Below, one piece after another: positions 22,753 through 24,543 of a stretch of 24,543 nt of DNA; the stretch's first letter is position 1, and the number at the start of each line of letters is the position of its first letter. The position numbers and the translations under genes are program-made. This DNA comes from Oscillospiraceae bacterium (GTDB lineage Bacteria > Bacillota > Clostridia > Oscillospirales > Oscillospiraceae): contig JAQUZL010000012.1 of the NCBI GenBank assembly GCA_028691385.1, positions 1-24,543 on the forward strand. The letters are read 5' to 3'. The notes beneath the pieces are model-generated. The model searched no databases, was not told the DNA's origin, and worked only from the letters and a program-made list of their open reading frames with translations.

Positions 22753-23631
22753 TTATTGTTCAGATTTTGCTTGCAGCAGGCCAAGAATATACTGGCCATA
22801 ATTGGTCATTTTCAGCTCGTTTCCAATCCGCAGCAACGCGGCTTGATCCAAAAAATGATTTTGAAACGCAATTTCCTCCAGGCACGCCACCTGCCTGCCG
22901 GTGGACGCCTGAATCTGCTTGATTGCGTTTGCCGCGCTGTTCAGGCTATCGGCATTTCCGGTATCAAACCAGGTAAAATCCTTGCCAAGGGTCACAACGC
23001 GCAGCTGCCCCATATCCAGATAGGCGTTGTTGACCGAGGTGATTTCCAGTTCCCCTCTTGCCGACGGCTTGACCTGTTTGGCCAGCGACACCACGCGGTT
23101 ATCGTAAAAGTACAGTCCCGGGACAATGTAGTTGGATTTTGGATGCTGGGGCTTTTCCTCGATGCTGATGGCTTTCCCGGTTTGATCGAACTCGACAACG
23201 CCAAACGCACGCGGGTCATCCACATAGTAGCCAAAGACTGTTGCGCCGGTCGTCTGCGCCTTGGCCTTCATCAGGCATTGGGTCAAATGTTCCCCGTAAA
23301 AAATATTGTCGCCAAGCACCAAACATACGCTGTCTGTTCCAATAAAATCTTCACCAATCATAAACGCGTCGGCGATTCCCCGCTGCACCTGCTGTTCTCG
23401 ATAGGTGATATGAACGCCGTAATTGCGGCCGTCGCCCAGCAGTTTTTCAAACGGTTCCTGATCGTTTGGGGGCACAATGATTAAAATATCAGTAATGCCG
23501 GCATGCAGCAGCGCCGCAAGCGGGTAATAAATCATCGGTTTGTCATACACCGGCAGCAGTGGCTTGCAGATTGGCCGTGTAATGGGATATAGCCTTGTTC
23601 CTTTGCCTGCAGCCAATACAATTCCCTTCAT
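22753..23631 (-). CDS. rfbA: Glucose-1-phosphate thymidylyltransferase-like nucleotidyltransferase (RfbA/RmlA family)
   Basis: RmlA joins glucose-1-phosphate and dTTP to make dTDP-glucose, the first step to dTDP-rhamnose. The 292-residue length and many segments fit: MKGIVLAAGKGTRLYPIT (1-18), LLPVYDKPMIYYPLAALLHAGI, GEDFIGTDSVCLVLGDNIFYG, FGVVEFD, SIEEKPQHPKSNYIVPGLYFYD, GELEITSVNNAYL and FTWFDTGNADSL. Differences from classic RmlA are GKGTR instead of GSGTR, CKPLLPV instead of SKQLLPV, and RGIADAF instead of GLAQAF. The exact nucleotide or sugar may therefore differ. No other rml genes are nearby. GAGGAG precedes the ATG, and a promoter lies upstream. Confidence 0.85.
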   Translation of the reverse strand: MKGIVLAAGKGTRLYPITRPICKPLLPVYDKPMIYYPLAALLHAGITDILIIVPPNDQEPFEKLLGDGRNYGVHITYREQQVQRGIADAFMIGEDFIGTDSVCLVLGDNIFYGEHLTQCLMKAKAQTTGATVFGYYVDDPRAFGVVEFDQTGKAISIEEKPQHPKSNYIVPGLYFYDNRVVSLAKQVKPSARGELEITSVNNAYLDMGQLRVVTLGKDFTWFDTGNADSLNSAANAIKQIQASTGRQVACLEEIAFQNHFLDQAALLRIGNELKMTNYGQYILGLLQAKSEQ

Positions 23632-23661
23632 TGGCGCTCCTCCTCTTTGGTTCTTACTTTC

Positions 23662-23691
23662 ATTCTATCATTATTTGACGGCATAAATCAA
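23662..23691 (-). promoter_or_regulatory. Sigma-A promoter of the rfbA-like/hexapeptide/vanZ-like unit
   Basis: On the minus strand, -35 TTGATT (23686-23691), 18-base spacer and -10 TAGAAT (23662-23667), about 30 bases upstream of the ATG at 23631. Confidence 0.72.
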
Positions 23692-23713
23692 TAGTTGGAA
23701 AAAAGCGCTGCAT

Positions 23714-23732
23714 GCGCGGGCTACGCCCGCGC
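23714..23732. repeat. GC-only hairpin between malic enzyme terminator and rfbA-like promoter
   Basis: Perfect 8-bp arms GCGCGGGC/GCCCGCGC around a 3-base loop. On the minus strand a TTTTTT follows after about 9 bases, so it may be a second, weaker terminator. It could also belong to a dispersed palindromic repeat family in this genome; that cannot be judged from one copy. Confidence 0.7.
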
Positions 23733-23743
23733 CCACACGCCAT

Positions 23744-23777
23744 AAAATAGCCTGCTTTTCCAAAAGCAGGCTATTTT
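23744..23777 (-). terminator. Terminator after the malic enzyme gene
   Basis: A 16-bp perfect stem (23744-23759 with 23762-23777, 2-base centre) begins 5 bases after the malic enzyme stop and ends in TTTT on the minus strand. Confidence 0.88.
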
Positions 23778-23782
23778 GCAGA

Positions 23783-24543
23783 TTATTTGATTCTTGCAAC
23801 GCCAGATTTTCTGGCAGCTTCGGCAACCGCTGCGGCAACCGCGTCTTTGACGCGCGGGTCAAAAGCGGCCGGAATGATATTTTCCGCATGCAGCTGCTCG
23901 TCTGGAATCAGATTTGCCAGCGCATAGGCGGCGGCAATCTTCATTTCATCGTTAATATCGCTCGCACGAACATCCAGCGCGCCGCGGAACACCCCCGGGA
24001 ACGCCAAAACATTGTTGATCTGGTTCGGAAAATCGCTGCGCCCGGTGGACACAACCGCTGCGCCTCCCGCTTTTGCTTCGTCCGGATAAATCTCCGGCAC
24101 CGGATTCGCGCAGGCAAAAATGATGGCGTCCTTCGCCATCGTGGCCACCATTTCTTTTGTGAGCATGCCGGGAGCCGATACGCCGATAAACACGTCTGCG
24201 CCCTTGATGACTTCCGCAAGCGAGCCTTTTTTCATTTTACGGTTGGAGATTTTCGCCATTTCTTCCTTGATTGGATTCAGGTTCTCTCTTCCCTCATAAA
24301 TTGCGCCGTTGCGGTCGCACATCACAACGTCCTTCAGCCCCATCGCCATGAGCAGCTTGATGATGGCAATGCCGGCTGCGCCTGCGCCGGAGGTCACAAT
24401 GCGAATTTCGTCTATTTTCTTGCCGACCACCTTCAGCGCGTTAATGAGACCCGCGAGGGTGATAATCGCCGTGCCGTGCTGATCGTCATGGAAAATCGGA
24501 ATATCGCAGCATTCCTTCAGCCGCTTTTCAATTTCAAAGCAGC
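23783..24543 (-). CDS. Malic enzyme (oxaloacetate-decarboxylating malate dehydrogenase), C-terminal part, runs off right edge
   Basis: Malic enzyme turns malate into pyruvate and CO2 with NAD(P)+. About 252 C-terminal residues are visible: IPIFHDDQHGTAIITLAGLI at the upstream side, the NAD(P)-binding loop TSGAGAAGIAI, CDRNG, GVSAPGMLT, FACANPVPEIYPDEA, TGRSDFPNQINNVLAFPG and FRGALDVRA. These follow the short bacterial malic enzyme pattern closely. The N-terminus with the catalytic tyrosine and lysine is outside the window. The cofactor preference cannot be decided from the visible part. A GTG at 24430 is internal, not the start. Confidence 0.94.
   Translation of the reverse strand, partial: CFEIEKRLKECCDIPIFHDDQHGTAIITLAGLINALKVVGKKIDEIRIVTSGAGAAGIAIIKLLMAMGLKDVVMCDRNGAIYEGRENLNPIKEEMAKISNRKMKKGSLAEVIKGADVFIGVSAPGMLTKEMVATMAKDAIIFACANPVPEIYPDEAKAGGAAVVSTGRSDFPNQINNVLAFPGVFRGALDVRASDINDEMKIAAAYALANLIPDEQLHAENIIPAAFDPRVKDAVAAAVAEAARKSGVARIK

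Noticed and set aside
1..24543. CRISPR array, insertion sequence, prophage, tRNA or rRNA
   Set aside because: No regularly spaced repeats, transposase, integrase, phage genes or tRNA/rRNA sequence recognised on either strand.

Overview
The window looks like chromosomal DNA from a GC-rich, anaerobic, spore-forming Clostridia, most likely of the Oscillospiraceae/Ruminococcaceae type. Reasons: a complete spoIIA operon (spoIIAA-spoIIAB-sigF) and the sporulation gene yunB; a T-box leader on valS and a SAM-I riboswitch on metK (typical Firmicutes RNA control); strong sigma-A type promoters; GGAGG-type ribosome binding sites; and a clostridial FeoA-FeoB fusion. No phage, transposon, CRISPR array, rRNA or tRNA was seen. 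The taxon is an inference from gene content.

Layout. Bases 1-15517 are almost entirely minus strand. Read in transcription order (right to left) they hold: ahcY (15517-14228); metK behind a SAM-I riboswitch whose promoter lies inside the end of ahcY; lrgA-lrgB; valS-folC behind a Val T-box; spoIIAA-spoIIAB-sigF; pcrA-yunB-ligA; and a feoAB fusion that runs off the left edge. Bases 15599-17471 are plus strand: a rhomboid-like membrane protein with a C-terminal zinc ribbon, then a PAP2 phosphatase. A half-sized Na/Pi-cotransporter-like gene on the minus strand (18363-17503) converges on these. Bases 18415-21570 are plus strand: an amidohydrolase, then a three-gene membrane operon (DUF116, phytol/polyprenol-kinase-like, DUF92/VTE6-like). 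Bases 21604-23631 are minus strand: an rfbA-like nucleotidyltransferase, a GlmU-like left-handed beta-helix protein and a VanZ-like protein. A malic enzyme gene runs off the right edge.

How genes work together. AhcY and MetK are the two ends of the SAM cycle. ValS and FolC are translationally coupled and both lie behind the T-box. SpoIIAA, SpoIIAB and SigF form the classic anti-anti-sigma/anti-sigma/sigma switch of the forespore. PcrA and LigA are DNA repair/replication enzymes with YunB between them. The most intriguing block is 19250-21570. Two adjacent genes resemble the consecutive kinases that salvage phytol in plants (VTE5 then VTE6). They follow a cysteine-rich DUF116 membrane protein and lie downstream of an excellent Spo0A-box match. 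This suggests a prenol-phosphorylating module, possibly tied to the onset of sporulation.

Intergenic space is small and nearly all accounted for by promoters, riboswitches and terminators. The only gene-free stretch of about 300 bases is the T-box leader of valS (11422-11722).
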